A stretch of 54,525 nucleotides of DNA from Candidatus Avispirillum faecium (GTDB lineage Bacteria > Bacillota > Clostridia > Oscillospirales > CAG-272). The stretch covers positions 1-54,525 of the forward strand of contig CAJFOI010000002.1 in NCBI GenBank assembly GCA_904396155.1, in the 5' to 3' direction. Shown piece after piece: positions 16,682 through 26,524 of the stretch; position 1 is the first letter of the stretch; every line of letters starts with the position of its first letter. A model generated the notes under the pieces. That model made no database searches, was not told where the DNA came from, and saw only the letters and a program-made list of their open reading frames with translations. Made by a program: the position numbers and the translations under genes.

Positions 16682-18328
16682 ATGAAGAAAGAGAAAAAAG
16701 GACGCATGTCCAATCGAATTACCAATGACACGGTTCATGCAGCGTACGCCATTTTGGAAAAATACAAGGCCGGTAAGGCGGCGTTGGAGCAAAGGATCAT
16801 CGACAATGAGCAGTGGTGGAAACTGCGCCATTACGATGAGAAAAATGAAGATTCCATTGCTACCGGATGGCTGTTCAATACCATCATCAACAAGCATGCC
16901 GACGCGATGGACAACATTCCGGAAGCAACCTGTCTGCCCCGGGAAAAAAGCGACGGACCGGCAGCACGGCTGCTTACGGATGTCCTTCCCCTCATTCTGG
17001 AACGCAACCACTTTGAAAGCACTTATTCCGACTGCTGGTATGACAAACTCAAATACGGCGCCGCATGCTACGGCGTCTTCTGGAACAAATCCCTGGACGG
17101 CGGGCTGGGCAATACAGACGTGCGGCGCATCGATCTCTTGAACCTGTTCTGGGAGCCGGGCATCACAGACATTCAAAAATCCCAAAACGTCTTTCACGTA
17201 GAGCTTTGGGACAATGCATACCTGCAAGAAGAATATCCTGTGCTGGAGGATTGTCTGTCCACACCTACCTTTGACGTCACCCAGTATATCTATGACGACA
17301 CCGTGGACACATCAGACAAATCGGCAGTCATCGACTGGTATTATAAAACAAAAAATGAAGGGAGGGAATGCGTCCATTTCTGCAAGTTCTGCAACGGGAT
17401 TCTGCTGTATGCATCGGAAAACGACCCCGACTACCGAGACACCGGTTTCTATAATCATGGGAAATACCCCTTTGTTATCGACAAAATGTATCCGGTACAG
17501 GGATCGCCCTGTGGGTTCAGTATGATCGACGCCATGCGCGGCGCGCAAAAAGAAATCGACATCCTCAGCAGCGCTATCGTCCGCAATGCACGGATGGCAG
17601 CGGAACGGCGATTTTTTGTACGAAGCGATGGAAGTATTAACGAAAAAGAATTTGCCCAGTGGGACCAACCCTTTGTCCACTACTCCGGCTCCGGCGACCC
17701 TTCCACTTCCATCATGCCCATCAATGTACCTACATTGTCGGAAGTATATGTGGCAATTCTGAACAACAAAATCGAGGAAATCAAAGAAATCACCGGAAAC
17801 CGGGATTTTTCTCAGGGATCCACTACCGGCGGCGTAACAGCGGCCTCTGCAATCGCTGCACTTCAGGAAGCGGGAAACAAGGGCTCCAGAGATATGATCT
17901 CCAGCGCATATCGTGCATTTGAAGAAATCTGCATTCTTCTCATTGATCTGATTCGCCAGTTCTACACCTGGCCTCGGTGCTTCCGTATCGTAGGCGCAGA
18001 CGGACTGCAGGCGTTTGTTCACTGCGGAAACGAGCTGTTTGACCGGAAGAATGCAGATGAAACACTGTCCCTGCAGGCAGAACCCATCTTTGACATTAAG
18101 GTACGTGCGCACAAAAAAACTTCCTTCTCCCGAATGGCCATGAACGAACTGGCATGCGAGCTGTATAAAATGGGGCTCTTTGCGCCGGAAAACAGCAAGG
18201 AAGCGCAGCTGTGCCTGGAGATGATGGAATTTGAAGGAAAAGAAGAAATTTTGCGCCGCGTACGAGAAAACAGCGAGCAAAGCAATATTCCGCTGCCATC
18301 TGCCGCTTTGGAGGGACGTATGCAATGA
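16682..18328 (+). CDS. Phage portal protein
   Basis: 548 residues. It directly follows the large terminase. Portal-like features are a conserved tryptophan-rich start (NEQWWKLRHY), the NTIINKHADAMDNIPEA segment, a mid region SPCGFSMIDAMRGAQKEID, and a stem region IEEIKEITGNRDFSQGSTTGG with TAASAIAALQEAGNKGSRDM, which is typical of the portal clip/stem. It forms the DNA-passage ring in phage heads. The ATG at 16682 has AGGAGG 8 bases upstream; an upstream in-frame ATG lacks one. Its stop overlaps the start of the protease gene (ATGA), so the two are coupled in translation. Confidence 0.85.
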   Translation: MKKEKKGRMSNRITNDTVHAAYAILEKYKAGKAALEQRIIDNEQWWKLRHYDEKNEDSIATGWLFNTIINKHADAMDNIPEATCLPREKSDGPAARLLTDVLPLILERNHFESTYSDCWYDKLKYGAACYGVFWNKSLDGGLGNTDVRRIDLLNLFWEPGITDIQKSQNVFHVELWDNAYLQEEYPVLEDCLSTPTFDVTQYIYDDTVDTSDKSAVIDWYYKTKNEGRECVHFCKFCNGILLYASENDPDYRDTGFYNHGKYPFVIDKMYPVQGSPCGFSMIDAMRGAQKEIDILSSAIVRNARMAAERRFFVRSDGSINEKEFAQWDQPFVHYSGSGDPSTSIMPINVPTLSEVYVAILNNKIEEIKEITGNRDFSQGSTTGGVTAASAIAALQEAGNKGSRDMISSAYRAFEEICILLIDLIRQFYTWPRCFRIVGADGLQAFVHCGNELFDRKNADETLSLQAEPIFDIKVRAHKKTSFSRMAMNELACELYKMGLFAPENSKEAQLCLEMMEFEGKEEILRRVRENSEQSNIPLPSAALEGRMQ

Positions 18329-18645
18329 CCAGAATTTCCTTTGACACCTACTATGATACCTATTTATTTGAATGCGCCGGACATACAGAATACGCTTCTG
18401 CAGGACAGGATGTTCTGTGCTCTGCCATATCGATTTTATGCTATACGCTGCGCACACTTCTGCGAGATGCTTATGAAGAAGGAAAAATTGACCGCTACCA
18501 GGAAGATTTTTCTCCTGGATATGTACGCATGGATTTTGCACTTCCAGACGACAGTGCCCAAATTTTGGACAGTGCCATGGCAATTTTGCGGGGTTTTCAG
18601 CTCTTGGAGGAAGCTTTTCCCGATTTTGTCGAAGCAGATGTCTGA
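18325..18645 (+). CDS. Prp-type cysteine protease (YsxB family) in a phage cassette
   Basis: 106 residues, the family length. The motif AGHTEYASAGQDVLCSAIS holds the catalytic pair H20 and C32, spaced as in Staphylococcus aureus Prp (GH...D..C.A.S). Host Prp sits between rplU and rpmA and removes the N-terminal extension of ribosomal protein L27; the staphylococcal enzyme has also been reported to cut phage capsid and scaffold proteins. This copy is not near ribosomal genes: it overlaps the portal gene by 4 bases, in the slot where tailed phages place a prohead protease. A head-maturation role is therefore likely by position, but its substrate is not encoded here. Confidence 0.8.
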   Translation: MTRISFDTYYDTYLFECAGHTEYASAGQDVLCSAISILCYTLRTLLRDAYEEGKIDRYQEDFSPGYVRMDFALPDDSAQILDSAMAILRGFQLLEEAFPDFVEADV

Positions 18646-18674
18646 TTGTCAACTTGTATACCTTTGCATATGAT
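18646..18674 (+). promoter_or_regulatory. Promoter of the poly-cysteine protein gene
   Basis: TTGTCA (18646-18651), 17-base spacer, TATGAT (18669-18674). The -35 box begins directly after the protease stop. It suggests the downstream gene is expressed separately from the phage cassette. Confidence 0.55.
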
Positions 18675-18729
18675 ATAGCGAAGGCAGTAAAAGTCTTGCT
18701 GTCTTATGCTCATAGGAGGTATAATATAT

Positions 18730-19569
18730 ATGTCTGATAACAGACAGTGCCAGCCCTCGTCCCGGGAAATGGTATGTATCGATACATACCGGGTTCTTGA
18801 TTCCTGCCGCGACAAGGACTGTTTCGAGGATGTACGTGTATTCCTGACTGGGTACGGCCAGGAGCTTGTGGATAGAGGCGTTGCCGTTCGTTGCAAATGT
18901 GCCAGAATCGTTTGGTCTTACATCAATATTGATTGTGTTCCCTTTAACAGAGGATTCTATCAATTGACAATCAAGATCTATATCCGTGTCACTTGTGAAG
19001 CGTGTATTTCCCCTGGAAATATACAGGAAATCGAAGGCATCGCCGTTGTAGAAAAGAAAGTAATCCTGTTCGGCAGCGAAGGAAATGTAAGTGTGTTCAA
19101 GAGTGACAATAACTGCTCCGGCTTCTGTCCTCCCAAGGATGGCTGCGGCTGTCCCATGTCCACCAATCTTCCCATCGCTGTTGTGGAAGCAGTGGATCCC
19201 ATCATTCTTTCCTGCAAGATCGTAAAGCCGGAACAGAACTGCTGCTGCTGTTGCTGCTGCTGTGACGAAATCCCGCAGGGAGTTTGCTGCACAGTATCCG
19301 GCGGCGACATCTGTGACACAGAGGGAGACAAACTGGTTGTCACGCTGGGGCTCTTTTCTGTGATCCGCATTGAACGGCCCGCCCAATTCTTGGTGAATGC
19401 AGTGGAATACTGCGTGCCGGAAAAGGTATGCCAGGAAGTGCACGAGGATGATCCCTGCCGCTTGTTCCACAGTATGGCCTTCCCTGTAAACGAATTCTGC
19501 CCGCCTTCCGCCGGCAGCCTCGCCAGAGGATGCAGTACGGAATCGTCCGGAAAACGCTGTGGCTGCTGA
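18730..19569 (+). CDS. Cysteine-rich protein of unknown function with an eight-cysteine run
   Basis: 279 residues with 32 cysteines by my count (about 11 percent), including eight in a row at 171-178 (bases 19240-19263). There is no signal peptide or membrane segment. The first half is acidic/aromatic and beta-like, with blocks CIDTYRVLDSCRDKDCFEDV, VPFNRGFYQLTIKIY and KKVILFGSEGNV; the second half (LFSVIRIERPAQFLVNAVEY, FPVNEFCPP) looks like another beta unit. I believe similar proteins exist in spore-forming Clostridia, but no function is known to me. Start: ATG at 18730, AGGAGG 9 bases upstream. It has its own promoter and terminator. Possible roles include metal binding, a disulfide-linked spore layer or a structural shell; none is shown. 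Confidence 0.8.
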   Translation: MSDNRQCQPSSREMVCIDTYRVLDSCRDKDCFEDVRVFLTGYGQELVDRGVAVRCKCARIVWSYINIDCVPFNRGFYQLTIKIYIRVTCEACISPGNIQEIEGIAVVEKKVILFGSEGNVSVFKSDNNCSGFCPPKDGCGCPMSTNLPIAVVEAVDPIILSCKIVKPEQNCCCCCCCCDEIPQGVCCTVSGGDICDTEGDKLVVTLGLFSVIRIERPAQFLVNAVEYCVPEKVCQEVHEDDPCRLFHSMAFPVNEFCPPSAGSLARGCSTESSGKRCGC

Positions 19570-19585
19570 CAAGGTGGCAAAAAAT

Positions 19586-19616
19586 AAAAACCAGGTCAAA
19601 GTTTGACCTGGTTTTT
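19586..19616. terminator. Bidirectional terminator between convergent genes
   Basis: CCAGGTCAAA (19591-19600) pairs with TTTGACCTGG (19602-19611), with AAAAA before and TTTTT after. It serves the poly-cysteine gene and the convergent membrane-protein gene at 19619. Confidence 0.9.
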
Positions 19617-19618
19617 GC

Positions 19619-20650
19619 TTATTCCTCTTTTTCCTCCTCATCCCCGCCTTCGGACACCTGCACTTCCTTATAATAGGGATCGATCATGATCTCCTTGATC
19701 TTGGGGAATGAAGCATAATTGCACATGAATCCCACAAGGCCAAACAAAATGATGAACGGCAAAATAAGGCCAATGGGAAGGAACAGCCGCATCAAATAAA
19801 AGTCCAAAACGAAGAGAATCACCGCGCCCAAAAATGCCATAATATTCCGTTTGATACCCAGAACCGCAAAAAAGATCGCGTTTTTGAAAATTTTCCAAAG
19901 CCGCATGTCAAAGGTGACGATCATGGGATACACGTACATCCGAACAAAGAAATACAGGATGATCATACCGAAGCTGAGAATATACAATCCAAAGTACAGG
20001 GGACTGTTCAAAATGTTTATGCGGTACGCCAGCAAATCATAGATCAAGATCCCGATGATCACAAGATCGATCATTCCGTATAAGATCCCCTGCTTCACGT
20101 TTCTTCGCACGGCATACCAGAAATCGCTCCAGATAAATACCGGCTCCTCCCGGACGATATTGCGCAAAATATAAGTAGTTCCCACATTCACCGGTCCGAA
20201 AGTAAACAACGTCAATGCCCCCAGGCCCAAAAACACGTATGTTGCGGTGGTGGGGATCGCCACCGTATCCTGCAGACCGTATATTCCAAGGAGGGATAAC
20301 ACGGGAGGAGAATTGTCAAAAAGCGCCGCCCCCTGGAGCACCGAATATAGCTGATAATTGGGCGCAAGTGCTTCTCCCATCGTATAGGCAAAAGCAAACA
20401 GGGGGAACAGCAGAGGAAAATTTCCAAGGATAAGCAAAATATTTACGGAAAAAATGTGATTCAGCTTGCGGCGCAAAAGCTTGAAAAAATTGCGCAGGCC
20501 GGGCTTTTCCAATACGTGAAGTTCTTCCAGTCCTACGCCCTTTCCGTCTTTTTTATACATGTTTTCAAAGGGATTCAGGGTAAAGCGCCTTTTCTTTTTC
20601 GGCTCTTCGTCGTAGCCCGTGTCTCCCATATTTTCATATTTCTTTGCCAT
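19619..20650 (-). CDS. DUF624 (YesL-like) multi-spanning membrane protein
   Basis: 343 residues. A basic, Lys/Arg-rich N-terminal extension of about 75 residues precedes five or six membrane segments. The block LFTFGPVNVGTTYILRNIVR followed by PVFIWSDFWYAVRRNVKQG is the DUF624 hallmark. YesL-type proteins are often near carbohydrate-use genes, but the function is unknown. The C-terminus is very acidic (GGDEEEKEE). RBS with AGGAAG precedes the ATG at 20650. The next gene on the strand is a small membrane protein 27 bases upstream, so the two may be cotranscribed. Confidence 0.8.
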   Translation of the reverse strand: MAKKYENMGDTGYDEEPKKKRRFTLNPFENMYKKDGKGVGLEELHVLEKPGLRNFFKLLRRKLNHIFSVNILLILGNFPLLFPLFAFAYTMGEALAPNYQLYSVLQGAALFDNSPPVLSLLGIYGLQDTVAIPTTATYVFLGLGALTLFTFGPVNVGTTYILRNIVREEPVFIWSDFWYAVRRNVKQGILYGMIDLVIIGILIYDLLAYRINILNSPLYFGLYILSFGMIILYFFVRMYVYPMIVTFDMRLWKIFKNAIFFAVLGIKRNIMAFLGAVILFVLDFYLMRLFLPIGLILPFIILFGLVGFMCNYASFPKIKEIMIDPYYKEVQVSEGGDEEEKEE

Positions 20651-20677
20651 TTGACTTCCTTTCCTCGCAAGAAAATT

Positions 20678-21193
20678 CTACAGCAGCACATAGGGCAGCA
20701 GGCGCAGCAGCGCGGCCGCCCCTGTCACTGCAAAATAGCATAGTAGACGGTATAAGAATCCTGTCTGCGGAGCAATGCGGTCCATAAATATCCCATAAGA
20801 GAGTAAAAGCACGGACACCGCTCCAAAAGAAGCCGTCATCCCCACGGCCGCCCCGGGAAGCGCATTTTTTGTACAAAAGGACACTGCTGCGCCCAGTGCC
20901 CCACCCCGAAGGCCCCCTACTGCCGTCGCAGCAGGCACAAACAGGCGCTGCCCCGCACTGATGCCTACGAACAAAATCTGCAAAACATCCAAAAGACAGA
21001 TCTGCGCACAGGTAAAGAAAAAGGAAGCCCCGTCATCAAATGGATTTTTGAGATCGATAACGGCGCTGCCGTCACCTCCAAAATATGTTCCTGCAGCAAT
21101 GCAGATCAAAAACGCCGCAATGGGCAAATACGACAGGTAAATTCGCTTTTTTTCCTGTTCTTTGCTCCAGATGGTTTCCTTTTCTTCCGTCAT
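20678..21193 (-). CDS. Small integral membrane protein, weakly SpoIIM-like
   Basis: 171 residues with about five hydrophobic segments. An N-terminal charged stretch (EEKETIWSKEQEKKR) is followed by TM1, a loop containing DLKNPFDDG, and a core FVGISAGQRLFVPAATAVGG whose hydrophobic pattern with glycines resembles the stage II sporulation protein M fold. No motif is decisive, so the assignment is a guess. Location between proC and the DUF624 gene on the same strand suggests cotranscription but gives no function. Confidence 0.65.
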   Translation of the reverse strand: MTEEKETIWSKEQEKKRIYLSYLPIAAFLICIAAGTYFGGDGSAVIDLKNPFDDGASFFFTCAQICLLDVLQILFVGISAGQRLFVPAATAVGGLRGGALGAAVSFCTKNALPGAAVGMTASFGAVSVLLLSYGIFMDRIAPQTGFLYRLLCYFAVTGAAALLRLLPYVLL

Positions 21194-21252
21194 AACAGCC
21201 CCCGCTCCTTTTTAGTACATCCTATGCGGAAGAGGGCTTTTCCATTCCAGGC

Positions 21253-22068
21253 CTATGCCTTTTTAGAAAGCTCGTCTGCACGGCGCAGGCAGGCGTCCAT
21301 TGCCTCGGCAACAATGGCATCCAGTTTTCGCTCCTCAAACACATCCAACGCCCGCTGGGTTGTCCCCCCTGGAGAAGCAACCGTACGTACCAAGTCTGCC
21401 GGAGCCATTTCACGATCCGTAATCAACGCCGCCGTACCGGCAGCGGTATCACAGACCCATTTGGTCACTGCAGACGCATCGAATGCATCAAATCCGTTTT
21501 TTTCAGCCCACGCGCACATATGTGCAATCAGCTGGGCAAAATACGCCACCGAGCTGGACGTAAGCGCTGTTATGGGGTTGAGCAAAGACTCGTCACACCA
21601 AAGGACGGTCCCCGCACAGGAAAAGATCCGTTCCGCAAAGGCACGTTCCTCCTCCCGCACCAGACGGCCCCGGCACATGGCACTGACGCCTTTTCCCACC
21701 ATCAGCGGCGTGTTGGGCATCACACGCACCACAGAACATGCGGGAAGTGCCGCCTCGATGGTATCGATCGAAACTCCCGCCGCTATGGAAATCACCAGTT
21801 TCCCCGTACAGTACGGACGCAGATCCGCCATCAGCTGCGGCAAGGACTGGGGCTTGACCCCCAAGATCCACACATCTCCCTGCCGGCACGCCTCTGCTGC
21901 ATCGGCAACAACGGTACAACCCATCTCTCTATAAGACACCAGCCGATCTGCCTGGAGATCTGCCAGGATCAGGTCTGCCGGTCTGACCAAGCCGGAGGAC
22001 AACATTCCATCGGTGATGGCACGGCCCATATTCCCGCAGCCCAGGACTGCGATCTTTTGAAATCCCAT
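21253..22068 (-). CDS. proC: Pyrroline-5-carboxylate reductase
   Basis: 271 residues. Rossmann nucleotide motif AVLGCGNMGRAITDG at the N-terminus, WILGVKPQ, VVRVMPNTPLMVGKG, and the C-terminal signature with LTSSSVAYFAQLI and VASPGGTTQRALDVFEE. It reduces pyrroline-5-carboxylate to proline with NAD(P)H. The ATG at 22068 was chosen because GAGAGG lies about 8 bases upstream; the longer frame adds nine unconserved residues. It is the first gene of a minus-strand run with two membrane-protein genes. Confidence 0.95.
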   Translation of the reverse strand: MGFQKIAVLGCGNMGRAITDGMLSSGLVRPADLILADLQADRLVSYREMGCTVVADAAEACRQGDVWILGVKPQSLPQLMADLRPYCTGKLVISIAAGVSIDTIEAALPACSVVRVMPNTPLMVGKGVSAMCRGRLVREEERAFAERIFSCAGTVLWCDESLLNPITALTSSSVAYFAQLIAHMCAWAEKNGFDAFDASAVTKWVCDTAAGTAALITDREMAPADLVRTVASPGGTTQRALDVFEERKLDAIVAEAMDACLRRADELSKKA

Positions 22069-22277
22069 TTTTTGTTCCTCTCCAAGATTTTGCATATTGA
22101 TACATAAAAAGCCAATATCAGTGTATCATATTTTTCAGGATACATCAATAAATTTTTTATGAATCCTGCAATTTGTTTTCTTAATATATATGATAATTTT
22201 CTTTGAGAGGGAAATACACTGTATTTTTTCAGCGATCTGTGCTATACTGAAGTATCTTAACCCCAATGAGGACAATC

Positions 22278-22886
22278 ATGGCAAACACGCTAAAATCCAT
22301 CTTTCGAGCCCCTCCCATACTGGAGACGGATCGGCTGCTGCTGCGCCGCATGGAATGTCGCGACAGCAGCGACATGTTTGAATACGCGAGGGATCCCGCC
22401 GTCACACGATACCTGACATGGGAGCCTCATCCCGACGAAACCTATACCCGCAGGTACCTCACCTTCCTGTCGGGCAGATATAAAGCCGGAGAATTCTACG
22501 ACTGGGCGCTGATCTTGAAATCGGAAAGCAAAATGATCGGGACCTGCGGATTCACACGGATCGATTGTAAAAAACGATGTGGAGAAGCCGGGTACGTACT
22601 GAATAAAAAATACTGGGGCCAGGGGCTTGCACCAGAAGCACTTTCGCAAATTATCCGTTTTGGGTTTGAAGTACTGGGACTGGAACGTATGGAATCCCGC
22701 TATATGCAGGAAAACACCGCTTCCAGAAGAGTCATGGAAAAAGCTGGTATGGTCTTCGAAGGATTTTTGGAAGCACCATTGACAATAAAGGGCCGGCAGG
22801 TGTCTGTAGGCATATGTGCAATCACACGATCCGAATATCAAAGCCGTCTTTTGGGCCCCTCCCTACCATGTACAAGTCATCTATAA
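22278..22886 (+). CDS. GNAT family N-acetyltransferase (RimJ/RimL-like)
   Basis: 202 residues. LETDRLLLRRM at the start and GYVLNKKYWGQGLAPEAL (acetyl-CoA loop, Q/R-x-x-G-x-A type) with LGLERMESRYMQENTASRRV mark the RimJ/RimL acetyltransferase group. The likely target is a small molecule or a protein N-terminus; it cannot be specified. The ATG at 22278 has GAGGA just upstream; an ATG at 22266 is in frame. A TATACT box at 22243-22248 may be its -10 element. The gene is flanked by genes on the other strand and has a terminator of its own. Confidence 0.88.
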   Translation: MANTLKSIFRAPPILETDRLLLRRMECRDSSDMFEYARDPAVTRYLTWEPHPDETYTRRYLTFLSGRYKAGEFYDWALILKSESKMIGTCGFTRIDCKKRCGEAGYVLNKKYWGQGLAPEALSQIIRFGFEVLGLERMESRYMQENTASRRVMEKAGMVFEGFLEAPLTIKGRQVSVGICAITRSEYQSRLLGPSLPCTSHL

Positions 22887-22894
22887 CATTTTAT

Positions 22895-22932
22895 AAAAAC
22901 AGGCATAGCCACTCTGCGCTACGCCTGTTTTC
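22895..22932. terminator. Bidirectional terminator
   Basis: AAAACAGGC-x-TAGC pairs with GCTA-x-GCCTGTTTT around an 8-base loop. It lies between the convergent acetyltransferase and cohesin-protein genes and has A/T runs on both sides. Confidence 0.8.
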
Positions 22933-22943
22933 CATTTTAGGCC

Positions 22944-23960
22944 TTATTCTTCTGTTCCCGGATCAGATCCAGCGTTTGTATCAGCCGCATCATCCGGAGG
23001 ATTGGTACCGTCTTTGGGACCATTTCCCTTCTTGCGTGCATTATAAAGGATAATCACAATGATCACTGCCGCTACTACCAAAAGAACAATACCGGCAATC
23101 AGAATCATCGTCCGCTTTTGGGTCTCCTGCTGCTTTTCCTGCTCATCTACCTCGGTCGTAGCCGCCTCCGACGTTACCGGCACTGTTTCCGTCACAATCT
23201 CCGTGACCACATTGCCGTCCGCATCATAGACCGTTTCTCCTTCCGCATTGGTAACAGCCTGCGTCACCACTTGCGTGACGGGAATATCATCCTCGTCGCG
23301 AACCACATAGCCCTCTTCATCTGTGACATATTCCGTGACAGGACGACCGGTGGTCTCCGCCGTCGTATCCGCCCCTGCATTTGGATCTGTGGTGGTAGCC
23401 TCCGTCGCCGGGGCAGTTGCCGACGAATCGGTGACACGGATCTGGGATGGGCTGCCTGCATCGACAGTAAGATCCATTGCCTCCCCGTCGGGTCCTACCT
23501 TGATAAACCAACCCTTTCCGCCGTTCTCCAAATTCAGAGAAATGTTGTGGGCACCGTTGGGAGCGGTCTCCAGGATCTTAAAGCGCAGTGTCAAAAGCAG
23601 TCCTGTTTTTGTTGTTTCATCATCCGGATTATCATAGGAAGCATAAAACCAGCATCTTCCGATGGACGTGATTGGGCTTTTCATAAAAGCGGAATCGCCG
23701 CTGAACACATCTCCATTTTCCACATCCCCCAATTGAAAATAAGCGGGGTTATACGACACATAAAAAGCAGCTGCCCAAAGCCCCGGATTTTCATCTATAT
23801 AAACATGGACCTCTACAATATCGCCGGGCTGTCCCTGGGCTCCCTCCACGGAAAGCCGTACTTTATTATCATCTGCCGCAAATGTTCCAACAGCAAGCGC
23901 CGACAGCAACATCGCCGCCGCCAGAATCAATGTAACAATCTTTTTCACAAATACAACCAT
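22944..23960 (-). CDS. Membrane-anchored cohesin-domain protein
   Basis: 338 residues. Signal peptide (KKIVTLILAAAMLLSALAVG), then one cohesin-like domain at about 30-160: VRLSVEGAQGQPGDIVEVHV, the diagnostic NPGLWAAAFYVSYNPAYFQL, and TGLLLTLRFKIL. A Thr/Val/Glu-rich spacer with repeated VTE/VTQ units follows (about 175-270), then a membrane segment (ILIAGIVLLVVAAVIIVIIL) and a short cytoplasmic tail. Cohesins bind dockerins, so this would dock a dockerin-bearing partner to the cell surface. A dockerin protein is encoded at 33116. The gene lies 29 bases behind guaB on the same strand. Start uncertain: ATG at 23960 is very close to its GAAAGG site; the GTG at 23948 is an alternative. It is a single-domain surface display, not a multi-cohesin scaffoldin. 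Confidence 0.82.
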   Translation of the reverse strand: MVVFVKKIVTLILAAAMLLSALAVGTFAADDNKVRLSVEGAQGQPGDIVEVHVYIDENPGLWAAAFYVSYNPAYFQLGDVENGDVFSGDSAFMKSPITSIGRCWFYASYDNPDDETTKTGLLLTLRFKILETAPNGAHNISLNLENGGKGWFIKVGPDGEAMDLTVDAGSPSQIRVTDSSATAPATEATTTDPNAGADTTAETTGRPVTEYVTDEEGYVVRDEDDIPVTQVVTQAVTNAEGETVYDADGNVVTEIVTETVPVTSEAATTEVDEQEKQQETQKRTMILIAGIVLLVVAAVIIVIILYNARKKGNGPKDGTNPPDDAADTNAGSDPGTEE

Positions 23961-23989
23961 ACCTTTCTTTGAAGTTGTGGCATTTTTCT

Positions 23990-25483
<1,494 letters not shown>

Positions 25484-25491
25484 TTATATGT

Positions 25492-25521
25492 ATTATATAT
25501 CAATATCCCCCAAAATGTCAA
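25492..25521 (-). promoter_or_regulatory. Promoter of guaB
   Basis: Minus strand: TTGACA (25516-25521), 18-base spacer, perfect TATAAT (25492-25497), 30 bases before the start codon. The leader is too short for a riboswitch. Confidence 0.75.
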
Positions 25522-25637
25522 GAGATGGAGAAAAGGCGAGGGGGAATTTTATAAAAAAACAAAAATTTTGTCTTGTTTTTCATCCGAAAAACATTTATAA
25601 TGTTATGCAGTATTTTTGTATATCCGGAGGAATTTCC

Positions 25638-26465
25638 ATGGCATTACCGTTAGCAATTCAACTGTTTGGAGTCAGAGACTTCATGGAGAAGGACCCCCAA
25701 AAAACTTTAGAAAAAATCGCCGCAATGGGATATGACGGCATAGAGCCCTGTGCAGGTACATATGGAATGGAACCCGGAGCATTCCGTGCGCTCTGCGACA
25801 GGCTGGGGCTGGATGTCATCAGCGCCCATGTATCCTACCATACCCTTATAACTGACCTGGAAAATCAGTTGTCTCTCTACCAAAGCCTTGGAACAAAATA
25901 TATCGCTTATCCCTACATGGTGGAGGGACAGCGTCCGGGAGATCCCGATTACGACACAGTACTGGAAAATATGCGCCGAATCGGAAAAGCCTCCAGAGCG
26001 CATGGGATCCAAATGCTGTATCACAACCACGATTTTGAATTTGAAAAAATCGGCGGCCAGTATAAACTGGAATATCAATTTGACCACCTGACGCCCGAAG
26101 AGCTCCAAGCGGAGTTGGACACCTGCTGGGTATCCGTATCTGGGGAGGACCCGGCAGCCTATATTCGCAAGTTTTCCGGTCGCTGCCCCTGTGTACATCT
26201 AAAAGATTACTTCATGGGCAGAGAAAAACCGGAGCACTTGTATGAACTGATCGATAAACCGGAAACACAGGCAAAGGAAGGCGAGTCCACACTGGAATTT
26301 CGCCCTGCCGGCCAAGGTATGCTCCATGTACCCTCCGTTTTGGAAGCTGCAAAGGACGCCGGTGCAAAGTGGATCATTATTGAACAGGATGCCCCTTCCC
26401 TGGGCATGGATCAAATGGAATGCGCCCGGGCAAGTATCAAATATTTGCAATCTATTCAGTGGTAA
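25638..26465 (+). CDS. Sugar phosphate isomerase/epimerase family protein (TIM barrel)
   Basis: 275 residues. It fits the xylose-isomerase-like TIM-barrel group (AP endonuclease 2 family): IAAMGYDGIEPC, MLYHNHDFEF (metal-binding His), VSGEDPAAYIRKFSGRCP with VHLKDY, and IIIEQD (metal Glu). The substrate is unknown; relatives act on inositol derivatives or sugar phosphates. RBS CGGAGG is 8 bases before the ATG at 25638. It is divergent from guaB and followed by a perfect hairpin before capA. Confidence 0.85.
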   Translation: MALPLAIQLFGVRDFMEKDPQKTLEKIAAMGYDGIEPCAGTYGMEPGAFRALCDRLGLDVISAHVSYHTLITDLENQLSLYQSLGTKYIAYPYMVEGQRPGDPDYDTVLENMRRIGKASRAHGIQMLYHNHDFEFEKIGGQYKLEYQFDHLTPEELQAELDTCWVSVSGEDPAAYIRKFSGRCPCVHLKDYFMGREKPEHLYELIDKPETQAKEGESTLEFRPAGQGMLHVPSVLEAAKDAGAKWIIIEQDAPSLGMDQMECARASIKYLQSIQW

Positions 26466-26469
26466 AAAC

Positions 26470-26503
26470 GTGCCGTATGCCTGCAAGCGCAGGCATACGG
26501 CAC
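26470..26503. other. Perfect 15-bp hairpin between the isomerase and CapA genes
   Basis: GTGCCGTATGCCTGC (26470-26484) and its exact complement (26489-26503) enclose the loop AAGC. Only ATTT follows, so termination would be weak. It sits 4 bases after the isomerase stop and 22 before the capA start; it may be a weak terminator or an mRNA processing or stability element. Confidence 0.7.
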
Positions 26504-26524
26504 ATTTGAAAGAGGAGACTTATC

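Noticed and set aside
17312-18652. Minus-strand frame of 446 codons over the portal gene
   Set aside because: Complement of the portal and protease genes, which have coupled starts and conserved motifs on the plus strand.
19237-19266. CTG/TGC microsatellite as a sequencing or slippage artefact
   Set aside because: The codons alternate TGC and TGT, the frame stays open, and cysteines are dense all along the protein, so the run fits the gene. Slippage may still have lengthened it.
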